Assembly (NCBI GenBank): GCA_014904985.1
Contig: MU129141.1
Coordinates: forward strand, 1-64,000
Direction of reading: 5' to 3'
Length of the DNA: 64,000 bases
Source: Hydnum rufescens UP504
Lineage: Eukaryota; Basidiomycota; Agaricomycetes; Cantharellales; Hydnaceae
The notes under the pieces were generated by a model, which was given only the letters and a program-made list of their open reading frames with translations, did no database searches and was not told the DNA's origin. Shown here piece by piece: positions 11,887 through 22,953 of the stretch. The number at the start of each line of letters is the position of its first letter. Within the stretch, counting starts at the first letter, position 1. The position numbers and the translations under genes are program-made.

Positions 11887-12927
11887 TCACACACTGCGTG
11901 TGACACTTGCCTGCGACTTCACCACAGCCAAACCCCACTCCAACTCCTGCACCCTCACCTCCTCCAGCTCCACCGCTGCAGACACCCCCACAGCCGCCCA
12001 CCATGCGAGAACCGCACATTGCACCAATTCGGGCATTGGGTCATCGGCCCACATCTCCTCCATGCGTTTCAAGAGTGACTCGACCCACTGGATCAAGTCA
12101 CCCACAGAAAGCTCAGGTGCCCCCCCAGGTGCTCCCCTGGGCACCTCCTCCTCAGCCTCACCCCCATGAGAAGGTGAACCCCTCGACTCAGGTGACACAA
12201 CATGTCGTCGCCTGGAAGCCTGCGAAGGCTCCTTGTCACCCTCAGCACCCCGCTTCAAGTGCCGATGATTCACTGGCACCAAGGAGCACTTCTTGTTCTG
12301 CTTGGCGCAGGCCTGACAGCGGAACCAGGGACCAGACACACAAAGGGGCTCTTCCCCTTCTTCCCACCTGCCACCCACCAAGCATGCACAGACGTGCACC
12401 AATCACACTAAAAAACCCATGTCAGTGACATTGCAACTTCAAAAAAAAAAAAAAAAATTTTTTTTAAACCCACCATTGACGATCCCTCATCCTCGCCCAA
12501 AACAAAAGGCGCATCTTTTGACGCACCCCTCAGCACCTCTGCCATGGCTGCATGCTGAGCAATGTCCTTGGCCTCACACCACACCTCAGTGTCAAGACAA
12601 CGCACCTCCTCTAACGTGCGCACCGCCGCCTCTTCCTGGGCACGATGAATGCCCACGTCATTCTCAATCCATTCAATGTGCAGATGCCAACCTGCAAGCT
12701 CCAACCCCATCTCAGGCACAAGAGGTGAAACCTCGGGCATCTGACCTTGCAGTTGCACCTGCCACTTTACCACAAATCAACGCAACTTACAGAAAACAGA
12801 AAAAGTTTTCATCACTTACCTCCCACTTTGCCAACTTGACCTTCACGGTTGCAACTGCCTCCTTGGTCTGGAGAATCTCCATTGCCACCTTCATCTTGAT
12901 CAAAGAAAGCATAGCTTCATTGGCCAT
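11887..12927 (-). CDS. Antisense gene in the gypsy 3' region, Cys-motif protein of unknown function
   Basis: Minus-strand start ATG at 12927. Exon 1 (12927-12820, 36 codons) ends exactly at a GTAAGT donor. Exon 2 begins at 12764 (WQVQLQGQMPEV) and runs to about 12460. A T-rich stretch (a long T/A run at 12437-12466) leads to an acceptor TTTTTTAG near 12412. The last exon runs to 11887 and contains CVSGPWFRCQACAKQNKKC, i.e. C-x2-C-x6-C, followed by SLVPVN, then a Glu-rich, probably helical tail. As I recall it, this Cys arrangement is common in proteins near transposons in Agaricomycete genomes; its function is not known to me. The internal exon borders are inferred. It could be expressed from the 3' LTR region on the opposite strand to gag-pol. 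Confidence 0.55.
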
Positions 12928-13060
12928 GTTGATGATGATGGTACAGAATCAGAAGCAAGCGTGACAAACCCATCCTTTATAGTAACCACCACAGCAACCG
13001 CTGAAACCACCAAAACACCCACCTCATAAAACTTGAGTTACGCACTTCAAGGGCTTCACG

Positions 13061-13075
13061 CTCAAAGGGGGGTAC
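13061..13075 (+). other. Polypurine tract of the gypsy element
   Basis: CTCAAAGGGGGGTAC directly precedes the 3' LTR TGTTATGAG, the expected position of the plus-strand primer. Confidence 0.75.
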
Positions 13076-13533
13076 TGTTATGAGTTGTACTCATAACCTC
13101 ACTTACATATGCAGAATAACCAAACCAATCACGCCATCACATGACCTTCCCCCTTGCTGCCATTGTGCCTTCCTCTTTCAGCATTTCCTATTATATACAT
13201 CCCTCCTTTATTCAACACCCCTTTATCCATAAACCCTTTTAATCTCTAATAGTATAAGTAGTTACTTGATGTACACTCGCTCTTTAGAAGATCAAGAATA
13301 TATTGTCAACTGATTGAATCCCCCTTTTGCAATCTCAGTTATCGCTTGCAACTCTCATCTTAAAACCTTCACCTATTAAGTCTCAAGAAGCTGGTCTTCC
13401 TCATATGTACTCATCTCTCATGACTTATGTAATCCCCACTTCGCGACTCCCTTGTCAATTGCCTTAAGGGCATTTCCTTGTATTCAACTCGATTATGTCA
13501 TCGTATCTTTTGCCTTGAGTACAACCCTTAACA
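13076..13533 (+). repeat. Gypsy 3' LTR
   Basis: 458 bp, TGTTATGAGT...CCTTAACA, followed by the target copy AACTG (13534-13538). It has a TATA-like 'tattatatacat' block shared with the 5' LTR. See the 5' LTR for the CpG-restricted divergence. Confidence 0.93.
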
Positions 13534-14078
13534 AACTGCATCTTCAGAAAGAGTTGAGGAGAAGAAGGGAGGAGGAGCAAAATACTTGAGCAACACCTGA
13601 AGTCCTCAAACCCATCCAATCCCCCTGAAGATAATATTGGAAGATATCCCAAACTGAGGGATTTCTGTCAAGCCCAGTAGCCCCCCATAGTACAGTGCTT
13701 CCATCAAACAGTGTGTGAATGACAAGGCAGATGAATGCCTTAAAGCCCCAACACTAGAAATGCTCCTGCACCTTGAGTTGTTATCAGGTTATCCCGAATG
13801 TACTGGCATTGGAATGCCACGATAAAGGCCTTTCTTCCAAGCCTATATATGAGGGGAGGCATGTAGATTACATGACGAAGTGTGGGTAGGAATAAAATAT
13901 CAGCTCCAAAGTGTGTTGGGAGCTCCTGAAGGTGCAATTTGCCATGGATCGGCTCGCCAATGGTACCGTTGGAAAGCCCTAAATCACAGCTTTCGATCAA
14001 GCACAATATCGTATGTTTTGGTGGGGATTTGGCGACGAAGAGGCAGGAGGAGTACAGAGGTGATGAGGAGACTCACAG

Positions 14079-14342
14079 AGGTGGTTTCTGGGTGTTGCAG
14101 TGGTCCATCCCCCCCCCCCCCCCTCTCCCCTAAAATAAAGTTCTAATGCACCTATCACACCAAAACTATGCAGAGGTGGCTTATGGCAGTGATAGGAATT
14201 GACACCCAGAGGGGTGTCAATTCCTATCACTGCCATAAGCCACCTCTGCATAGTTTTGGTGTGATAGGTGCATTAGAACTTTATTTTTAGGGGAGAGGGG
14301 GGGGGGGGATGGACCACTGCAACACCCAGAAACCACCTCTGT
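14079..14342. repeat. Inner palindrome at the centre of the fold-back element
   Basis: About 130-bp arms meet at GACACCCAGAGGGGTGTC near 14203-14220. The arms include a C-run (14107-14122) and its G-run partner (14301-14310), so the centre is prone to slippage. On the right it is followed by ~360 bp (14343-14707) with no counterpart on the left. Confidence 0.8.
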
Positions 14343-15587
14343 GAGGTTTCTGGAGGGTGGCATACCAGGGTCCTTAATTGTTGCCATGTCCCTATTATCA
14401 CTTCTGTGTGGTTTCAGGGAGTAGCACAATTGTCGTATTCGTTGCGTTCGTATGCCCAATGGAAAGCCCTGAATCAACGCTTTCAAACAAGCCCTATATC
14501 GCACATTTTGGTGGGGTATTGGGGGCACAGTGGCTTCGTCTTTCCTATGGCCCTGTTTCCCACCTTTTCCCCCATATCTCCATGAGTTCGTTTCCAATCG
14601 TCTTTATAATAGGCTTGACATGGAGCTGTGAATCACGGCTTTCCATTGGTCCCATTTGTGAGACGATTGGAGGTGAACTACATGCTCAGGAGTGAGGTGA
14701 GTGGTGATCTCCTCATCACCTCTGTACTCCTCCTGCCTCTTCGTCGCCAAATCCCCACCAAAACATACGATATTGTGCTTGATCGAAAGCTGTGATTTAG
14801 GGCTTTCCAACGGTACCATTGGCGAGCCGATCCATGGCAAATTGCACCTTCAGGAGCTCCCAACGCACTTTGGAGCTGATATTTCATTCCTACCCTCACT
14901 TCGTCATGTAATCTACATGCCTCCCCTCATATATGGGCTTGGAAGAAAGGCCTTTATTGTGGCATTCTAATGCCAGTACATTCGGGACGATCTGATAACA
15001 ACTCAAGGTGCAGGAGCATTTCTAGTGTTGGGGCTTTAAGGCATTCATCTGCCTTGTCATTCACACACTGTTTGATGGAAGCACTGTACTATGGGGGGCT
15101 ACTGGGCTTGATAGAAATCCCTCAGTTTGGGATATCTTCCAATATCATCTTCAGGGGGATTGGATGGGTTTGAGGACTTCAGGTGTCACTCAAGTATTTT
15201 GCTCCTCCCTTCTTCTCCTCAACTCTTTCTGAAGATGCAGTTGAACAGTACCATATGGTTATGATATGTTGTGTATATAGTACTGTTATATTCTTAAAAA
15301 CTGTTTGATTATATCTAAAAATTCCTAAGTTTAAGTTTGATTCCTTAAAGGTGGACTTGAAGCCATCTATAATGGCCTTTAATTAAAGTGTTCCAAGGGC
15401 TTGAGCTCTAAGTCATCATTTTGGCCAATGTTCAGCCAATTTTCAGCCAGAAGCTTGAGTGAGAGATTTCAAAGGGAAAGACCTAAATGACTGAATTTGG
15501 CCAAAATAGTGATGGGACCATGTTAGGTCCATTATCTGCCCCAGAAGTGGTACCTAATTGGGTAGGCTTAGATGACTGACCAAGGTG

Positions 15588-16379
15588 GGAATGAAAAATA
15601 ACACCTGGTTGTGGTGGGCATAATAAATTCACCCCCAATCCCTGAGGATTCAGGTCTAATCATTCAGATTCTCTCCCAGAGTGGGGGGCAAGTGCACTCC
15701 ATTGTCTCTCAGAAAATATGAATAAATACATTTCTTCACCACTCAGTGGAGTCTGAAAGGATTTCACTACTTCCAGGGGCCTCCCATCTGCTGATATACA
15801 TATCTCATGTAGGACACTGTCCATGCCTGTTAGGTCAGGGGGGAAACTCAATTGTGTCTGTGAGGTCCCTTAAATCATCAACAGGAGAAGGAGGGTGGGG
15901 GCAGGAAGAAAAGAAATATGAAGAAGGGGGGGCCAGTGATGACAATGAGGACATGAGAACACCTTGCCCCCCTGGCAGGAATGTACATAATGGCCAAGTA
16001 CATGCAATGTACCTATTGGAAAGGACATTGGACACAGACCTGAGGTGTGAAGGCTAATAGTGTACATATATGGTATACAGAACACACCAATATAGTAGGT
16101 AAGTGGACATGAAGAGAAACAAAGAAATATAACCATGGAATTACCAATATAAGTGGCAGAAAAGTTGCTGGTATCCAGGAATATTGGAACTGTGTATATG
16201 GGTGGTTTGTTAATTTTGGCAAGTGCCAGTGTTGAGTCAAGCTTTCAACAGACAGCTGATGTAGAAGAGAAAAAGTTCAAGCCTCAAAAACCCCTTGGTT
16301 TAAGCTCTTCAAGAAAATCTGCATCTTACCAGCATTGAACTCTAGAAGAGAAGTATAACCACTTACACTAAGGAAGTCC
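15588..16379. other. No gene recognised
   Basis: AT-rich flank of the fold-back element. The short open frames here lack splice context and similarity I can name. Confidence 0.4.
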
Positions 16380-17010
16380 GCATTTTGGCACATGACTTAA
16401 GGGCAGGTGATCTAGCAAGAGGTTAGTAAGGAGGGAGATGAGTAAGACAATTGGTAAGGCATTAAGAAATGGATGGGTAAGGCAATTAGTGAGCATGACT
16501 AAAGGATGAGTAAGGGGATTAGTAAGTGGATGAGTCATGTGGAGGGTTCAGAAAGGTATAAAGAGAGGGGGAATTTAGTGTGGAAGAGCATCTGAAAGAG
16601 GAGTCCCCTCCAAGGATTGAGGTGCTCCCTGAGGATCATTGTACCCTAGTATCCAAGTACCCTTTAGTAGAGAGAATAATAGTATCTTGAACAAGGAGAA
16701 GAGTATAAAAGGAATAAGAGAATCAGAATGTGTCAGTCTTGCTTAGTTGTGTGAAGTATAGTGGATAGTTGTAGAACCCTCAGAGTAGGAGTTGCTAGAC
16801 ATCCATTCTTGAAGTTGTGTGTTTGAATCCTGAGTCTCGCAGTTGTGTCTTGAAGTGTCTTGGAAGTGTCCTAAGGTCTTGTGTTCGAATCTTGGTGTCT
16901 TGCTATGTGCATTTTGGAGTATCTGAAGGTCCTGTGTTCAAATCTTGTGTAGAGCATCTATCTTGGAGTCTTGTGTTTGAGTCCTGAGGTCAAACCAACA
17001 ACAAAACTAG
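16380..17010 (+). repeat. Probable solo LTR or LTR-like repeat
   Basis: Contains a TATA-like 'aggtataaagaga' (about 16554) and a second 'agtataaaaggaa' (about 16702). These are followed by repeated phrases of the form 'gtgt.t.gaatc.tg' at 16811, 16869, 16927 and 16973, spaced about 50 nt. The block 'gatagttgtag.accctcag' to 'gttgctagac' (about 16758-16805) recurs at 29730-29765 and in inverted form near 28465-28500. Termini and target duplication were not resolved. The G-T-T-C-[AG]-A-[AG]-T-C phrases mimic a tRNA T-loop but no cloverleaf forms. Confidence 0.45.
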
Positions 17011-17186
17011 TACAAAATAACAGTTGAGTGGCACATAACCCATCAAAACTGATCTGTCCTCATCTAACACATTCTAAACAAAACACCTTATAACATTTCA
17101 ACTGATCAAAACAAATAAAGCCCATTAGGTCTCTTCTATACTGACATCAAATGTGATGTTGCTGGGTCCCACTAGGGGCCCTGGCT

Positions 17187-17800
17187 TTGTTGGATAGGCT
17201 GAGTGTGGGCACAGTCTGTGTGCCCAAATATCAGCTCTCCAACAAGCCTACTTCAAGAGAATACACCACCTGGTTCACATCACATCACTATGTTAAATCT
17301 TCTTGTTTGGGTTCATGTGGCTCCTCCCTCCTGGGGGCTAGGTGTTGTTGCTCAGGCTCTGTGTGGGTGCATTCTGTGCACACAAATCACAGCTTTTCAA
17401 CACACCCACTTTCAGGGCTTTCTGATAACTTCTGGCCTCACTATTCCCCATCTTCCCCTCATCTCCCACTCAACATCACCTGGGGGAGTCAAATCATGCC
17501 CAATTTTGACGTTCTTAGGCTTAATCAATTTGTCTCATTTGTCCAAATCCATCAACCATATTTACACCATGAACCAACCACTTTCCATTGTGCTATCTCA
17601 ATCTTCCCTTTTGGGTTCATGTGCCCCCCCTGGGGGCTAGGTGTTGTTGTTCAGGCTGTGTGTGGGTGCATTCTGTGTGCTCAAATCACAGCTTTTCAAC
17701 ACACCCACTTTCAGGGTTTTTCTGATAACTTCTGGCTGCGCTGTTCCTCATCTTCCACTCCCCTTCCCTCAACACCACCAGGGATGCTCAAATATTTGCT
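17187..17800 (+). repeat. Tandem copies of the dispersed ~300-bp repeat
   Basis: Two good copies (about 17330-17470 and 17630-17770) and one degenerate copy (17187-17260) of the family also seen inverted at 868-1310. The period is ~300 bp. Open frames spanning 17187-17918 follow the repeat and have no recognisable domain. Confidence 0.6.
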
Positions 17801-20292
17801 GTTTCAAGCATTATTAGGCTTGTTTGATTCCTCTTACCACCCAAACCTGTGCCCTTTTTTTCTCATCCTTCAAATTCTTCTATCATTCCTTCCCTATGTA
17901 CTAGTATATTCATGGTGAATCTATCATGCATGCCCCCCATTGTACTATACCTAGTCCATTCACCTGTATTTTGATGTGGTACTCAATGCACTATGTGACC
18001 TCTTTCATATGATTGAGCCAAGCTACTGAGCTGTCAGCCTTAGTTGCACATATGGAGTTGTACTGAATATTTGAGAAGTCCTTCATCTTCAGGCTGTGTT
18101 AGTGGTGTCCGGAGTCCCTTAGGCCACTTGGCAGTCCCATGGGCAGAGCCATAGCTCTTGCCTACTTCTCTCTTTCTTTTTCTCTTTCCTACTTCTTATT
18201 CAAACCCAGTGGAAAGCTTCTCCACTGGAGGTTTGGTGCTGCCCTGGCTTATAGCTAGATTCATCTCTTATTACATAATCAGTCTAGTGATAGCCAGCCA
18301 TGGCAGAGTCCAAAATGCATCTTTTCTACCATCATCATCTGTCTGTCTCACGGAGTCACAGACTTACAGATTATGCACTACACACTGTGCAACCCCCAGT
18401 CTTAATGACTAAGCCACCTATTTTGCCCTTGTGGGCATAGAGACTCTTTCCCTACAAGAGTTACTAACTTTGTCAGGCTATACGAAATGGTCATAGTCCT
18501 ACAGACTGGACTAATCCATTGGACCCAGTATAGAAGAAGGGTTGGGAGCTCCGATGACTGTCAAATCAAAATCTGGTTCAGCCAGTGTGTGGATGGGAGA
18601 CTGTACTTTCTGTTGTTATTCGTTGGGCTGGTTTGCTTCAATGGTTGATCACACTCTGCAAGACATGTATGGGGTGTTCGTGACCGGAATAGGAAGGGCT
18701 CTGATGGTAGCTGTAGTGCAAGTGCTCCCGCCCTAGCTCCGTGCGCTTGGTGTTATAGAGCAAGGCTTATACATCTGTGAGTGCTTGTAGGAAGGCTTAT
18801 ACAGCTTGTGTGGTGCTTATAGAAAGGCTTATACGTCTGTGATGTCTTGTACGGACAGCGCCTTATACCGTCGTGTAGGAACTCTTACTGGAGAAGGCCT
18901 TAGTATGTCTGGGATGCGCTTGTCGAATGCTTACTACCTCGTTTGTGTTGTGTGCTTTTTATTTGATATTTGGATTTGTTACTCTTGTTTATTCCTCTCC
19001 TGGTCAAACTGGGATATCTGTGGCTACAGACTGGTCAGTGACTTGTAAGGTCTTGTAGGTGTGTTTCTTCTTCTTTCTTCAAAACCTGTTTGTATTTAAC
19101 TTTGCTTCTTATTTCTTGGATCTCGGCATTCTACCTTAGGTCCTGCAATCTATCTTGGCTTAGTGATGCGTGAGGGCTACCAGTGCTTTGTCTCAAAACT
19201 TGAATCGACTTAGCTCCAGTGGCTATAGGTAGACTCGTTCTTTAAGGCCAGCGGAAAGTTGACAGGGTGACAGGATGAGTCCAGAGGGGATGATGGTCTG
19301 GGGGTACGGGATCTACCAGCTTTTATCAGTTTGAGGTGGCGTGTTTAAGATCTGACTCCCATGGCGTGCACCGTCTCATGTGAGGTCATAAGGTGACGCA
19401 CCCACAAGAAAACCACGAAGATGATATCACGTCTCGCTGCATAGCGTGAGTCATTCATAAGACGACACAAAGAGTCATGAGGAGGGGTGCGCTCGTCCCA
19501 ATTGCTGGGATACGGAGTGGAAAGACTGCCTTGGGCATCGCCTGGTCACTGACATCGGGAGATTCTGGGAAGAATCGAAGCGAAAATCCTCAGGCTTTTG
19601 GATTATTTGGACGCCATAGTCCAATGGTTATAGGTGTTTGTTGTAGGGTTGATCAATGGGGAAGTGCTGGGAGTGGGAATTCCGAGTGCAGAACCAGCAG
19701 TTGCATGTATCATTGACTCTTGTTTCATTAGATCGGATTTCTACACGTTTCAGCGGCGCGTGGTTGTCGAGGCAATCCCGGGTAACTGACAGATGAAATT
19801 CGTTTTTACTGTCGGTGTCTATTTGATAGTAACTATTGTTTTGTAGAGTTCAGGTTTGATCGGTTCTTCGCTGGTCAGTACCGTTGGATGAAGATTGTTT
19901 ATATCTTTCTAGGTGCGGTTGTTCCGAGAGGATTGAAATGTGAACTGATGGAGAAATTCGTTTTTTACTGGAAATCCCGGATTTTGGTAGTAAAATTGGC
20001 CTGGAGAGTGCAGTTTTGGTCTGTTCGACTTGTGTTTGGTACCGTTCGAAAGGTGTAAATCATAGCTTTCTAAGCGTTATATGGGCACACCTCTCCTATC
20101 AAAACTGACAGAGTTATAGAACGAATTCGATTTCTGCGTGTAGCCATCATTAATTTGTAATTGGTCATGTGATCGTCCAAAGGCTGGGAGTGGTGTGATT
20201 TGCGTTTTCTGATACTGGATGTTTTTATCTTCCACAGATGGTGAACACTTTTAATTGCAGCCCCTTGCAATGTTGTTTGCCTTTTTCCACAG
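17801..20292. other. No gene recognised
   Basis: No coding exon chain could be supported. The G/C content and codon texture from about 19250 onward look more like host DNA than the preceding AT-rich repeats, but no domain, start or splice pattern stood out on either strand. Confidence 0.35.
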
Positions 20293-21344
20293 TTATACGA
20301 TTGAGATCTGATCGTGCCTCCTCGTGTAGAACCACCATGTCCATCCTTCGAACCAAAGCGAGATTTCCTGCGAGTTTATGCTTCGAATTTGGTGATAGAA
20401 GTCGCTTATTGTTGGGTAAGGGTCTTTAATATCCACATTTTTAATAGTTTTTCCTTTGTATTGTCCTAGGATTTTTAAGCAAGTACCCACTTTGAATGAT
20501 ATTGTTAGGGTGGAGGTCAAGAGCATCCGTGGAGAAGGTTCAATGGGGCACAATCGTGTTTTCTGGAACATGGAGGAGAAGAGCAAATTCGATTTCGAGA
20601 TCATGGCGTATTGAGGGTTGATTGTTATGCAGTTCTCTGAACTCGTATGTTGTCCAGTTGACTCTTTTTGTCTTTATAACACCATCAAATGTGACTTGGG
20701 GATTTGGATAATAGTGGATAATCATGTGGGGTTTGAGATGAGTGAATGGTTCAGGGTATGGGTAATCGAATTGCCGATATATAATCGTGTGAAGTTCCAA
20801 TGGCATGGTGAACACTTTTTGATTCGTGCCTTGAGGATAGTTGTTCAATTTGCTTTTATGTCACTTTTGCATCTGTAGACCAATTGATCATGTGTCCATT
20901 TTAATTTTGCTTAGGCTTTCCATGGATTCGGATTCCTTTATTGATTGGCAGGGTCGCTTCATATTTCGCTGTCATCTTCTCATATGTCAATGTCATCAGG
21001 GCGCAGGCAGAGGCGGTGTTTTATTTCGTAAAGGATCAAATGATGATGGGGGTTGCATGGGTGAAGTATGGGTATGGGCACTCGTCGTCCATTTCACCAA
21101 ATACTACAAGGATGAGGTGGATTCGAATGAGAAGGTGACCATCTGAGCTGAGGTCCTTGATTCAGGTTTGGCTCAAGTAGGCATAATAGAAGTGATCGGT
21201 GTTGTTTTCGATATCAGGATAGAATATGCCAAATTCTCCTACACATAGTGCCAGGTAGTGTGAGTCGCGGTTGGTTACTAACACTCCAAGGCCGATTTCA
21301 GTTTCTCCCAACGTTTGAAAGTCCTGACCAGGCTGGTCAGCCAA
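20293..21344 (-). CDS. Possible fragmented minus-strand gene of unknown function
   Basis: Three open stretches in series on the minus strand (21344-21162, 20848-20540, 20604-20293) have protein-like composition: acidic/aromatic ETEIGLGVLVTNRD and GEFGIFYPDIEN, then HTIIYRQFDYPYPEPF and RHDLEIEFALLLHVPEN, then TLTISFKVGTCLKIL and FEGWTWWFYTRR. They would need introns or frameshifts to join, and I found no ATG start or convincing splice chain. The family is not recognised. It may be a decayed host gene or part of an unknown transposon. Confidence 0.25.
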
Positions 21345-21542
21345 TTATCAGTATCTAATTAGATATTTTGAGGGTTGCATTTATATGCTCTAATTAGATA
21401 TACAGCCCATGGGGCCCTGGTGGCCCCTGTGGGCTAACTTGGATGGGCTCGGGGGGCTCAAGTACTGATCCAGGGGCCCCAGGGGCCCCTCAGCACTGCC
21501 TCCAAAGGCCTCATTTCAAACCCGAGTATTTTCTAAGTTCAG

Positions 21543-22417
21543 CTAGGGGCCCCCCACAATTAACTTAATGATTTCAGTTTCTGTATTATTTTTGCTAAGT
21601 ACATATGTAGATAACATGGACTTATTCTTCATCACTACTAGTCTCACTTCCCATATCATCCGAATGACCCTCATGAAGGAGGTCTGTAGCTGCAAGTAGG
21701 ACTGGGTCAGCAATAACTGACCGAGGCTCCAGCTCAAATTCTTCATCATCATCTGAGCTATCCACCTCCCCTTCTCCAGGGCCCACTGTCCATTTGTCTG
21801 ACCTTGGCAACTTTGGGATTGCTGCTTGTTCAGCTAAGGACCCTGCTAACTTGGACAGGGGTGGGATGGGCACTGTGCAATCAAGCAGAGCCCTGGTCTC
21901 ACTAGTCAAGGTTCTGCCACCTCGTCAAGGGAAATCAGCCCAAGAGATGCCAGATTGAGGCATGTCGGATTGAGCGACCTCGGATTGACTGACCTCGGAT
22001 TGACCGACCTCAGATTGACCAACCTCGGACTGAGCAACATTGGGGGCTAATGCATCAATGGAGCGTCCCCACCTCTTGCCCAAATCTATAAGCCACTGAG
22101 CATGTTCCCACAAGAAGAACTGGAGGTCAGCATCCTCTGCAGGTAGACTAAATTAGCACACCCTTCTGCCAGATATCACCCCCTTACCTTTGGAAGCCTG
22201 TAAAAACAGCGATCAATGCAGCCGATTCATCATTGAACCAATGCTGCAAAGAGGACTGTTCACGTTCACAGAGATATAGTTCATCATGGCAATTCATGAT
22301 TTCTTGAACAATTTGGATCCCATTTCGGACATCCTCATCCCCTAGCCAAGGAGGGACCTGTCTGCCAAATTCATCATCGGCAAGTCCAATAATCTTGCCA
22401 GATATCATTGTCCACAT
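21543..22417 (-). CDS. Truncated gene fragment, possibly the C-terminal part of a KDZ-type transposase
   Basis: Exon-like stretches: 22417-22184 (DDEDVRNG-like WLGDEDVRNGIQIVQ, then CEREQSSLQHWFNDE), 22140-21925 (FFLWEHAQWLIDLGKRWG, then a five-residue repeat S-E-V-[GSA]-Q) and 21909-21543 (acidic tail with SSDDDEEFELEP). Introns of ~45-60 nt with plausible AG acceptors would join them, and the first exon follows a TTTTTAG. The charged helix around CEREQSSLQHWF resembles the C-terminal helices of fungal KDZ (Kyakuja-Dileera-Zisupton) transposases, but I cannot confirm this. No N-terminal DDE core is present nearby. A further open stretch at 22843-22631 (minus) could belong upstream. Confidence 0.3.
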
Positions 22418-22924
22418 CCAAGACTAAAAAGACCCTTCATGCTCAATGGCGAGGAGGGATGACTGCATTACGGGGGATCCCAACGCATCCGGAAGCTTGA
22501 TCATACTGAGTCGGCACTTCATTGTAGGTCCGCCGCTAACAAGGTTTCTTGATTGAGTGGATACCACATTTCATGCTTTATTTGTGTGTTCCACAGTACT
22601 GTGATCTATCATCGAAGGATAATATGTTAATCACGATATAATACGAGTTAAACTCCAACTATGAATAACTCGCCTAAGGCCTTTTTGCTCCCCTGAAAAG
22701 CAGCGCAGTGGAGGATTATGTGCCTTGAAATTCCTCTGGCATGCCTTGGCCAAGGAATGCATGGCTTTAAGCGCACGCATATTAAGTTGGTGTTCAAAAC
22801 CATGGGTGATCCTTACATTTTCCTTGAGGTTGTCATATGACACCGGTCTCCAAGCTTGAGGATGCAGTTAAAATCATCTCTTGCTTCAACAAGCATGAGA
22901 CAACTTTCTCTTGTCAGGCAAGGG

Positions 22925-22949
22925 NNNNNNNNNNNNNNNNNNNNNNNNN
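22925..22949. other. Assembly gap (25 N)
   Basis: Run of 25 N. The inverted duplication begins immediately to its right (22950). Confidence 1.
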
Positions 22950-22953
22950 CCAG

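Larger units (their letters stand above)
5621..13533 (+). mobile_element. Ty3/gypsy (chromovirus-type) LTR retrotransposon, complete but decayed
   Basis: Flanked by 457/458-bp LTRs that begin TGTTA and end AACA, inside a 5-bp direct duplication AACTG (5616-5620 and 13534-13538). Internal order is gag, CCHC knuckle, protease, reverse transcriptase, RNase H, integrase, C-terminal chromodomain-like region, which is the gypsy order. A G-rich polypurine tract abuts the 3' LTR. The coding frame carries well over a dozen in-frame TGA codons and a few single-base frameshifts, so the element is dead. An antisense gene lies between pol and the 3' LTR. It inserted into the left arm of the fold-back element. 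Confidence 0.95.
5272..15587. mobile_element. Fold-back (long inverted repeat) element split by a gypsy insertion
   Basis: The left terminus CACCTTGGTCAGTCATC (5272) is the exact reverse complement of the right terminus at 15587. With the gypsy element and one target copy removed, the element is ~2.4 kb. The left arm is 5272-5620 plus 13539-14071 (~882 bp); the right arm is 14708-15587 (~880 bp). The arms match almost continuously, many mismatches being CG versus CA/TG. The middle (14072-14707) contains a second smaller palindrome. No transposase frame and no flanking target duplication could be seen, so it is probably a non-autonomous fold-back or MITE-like element of unknown superfamily. 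Mirror-image open frames in the two arms (13740-14006 and 14701-14970) come from the symmetry and are not genes. Confidence 0.8.

Noticed and set aside
13740..14970. Two nearly identical short proteins encoded on opposite strands
   Set aside because: They are mirror images created by the inverted arms of the fold-back element, without start context or similarity.
16811..16990. tRNA genes suggested by repeated T-loop-like GTTCGAATC phrases
   Set aside because: No acceptor or anticodon stems form; the phrases are a ~50-bp degenerate tandem repeat.
18481..18620. 5S rRNA-like similarity around 'tgtggatgggagactgtact'
   Set aside because: Only a short stretch resembles the 3' half of 5S rRNA; the box A/C order and the rest of the molecule are missing.
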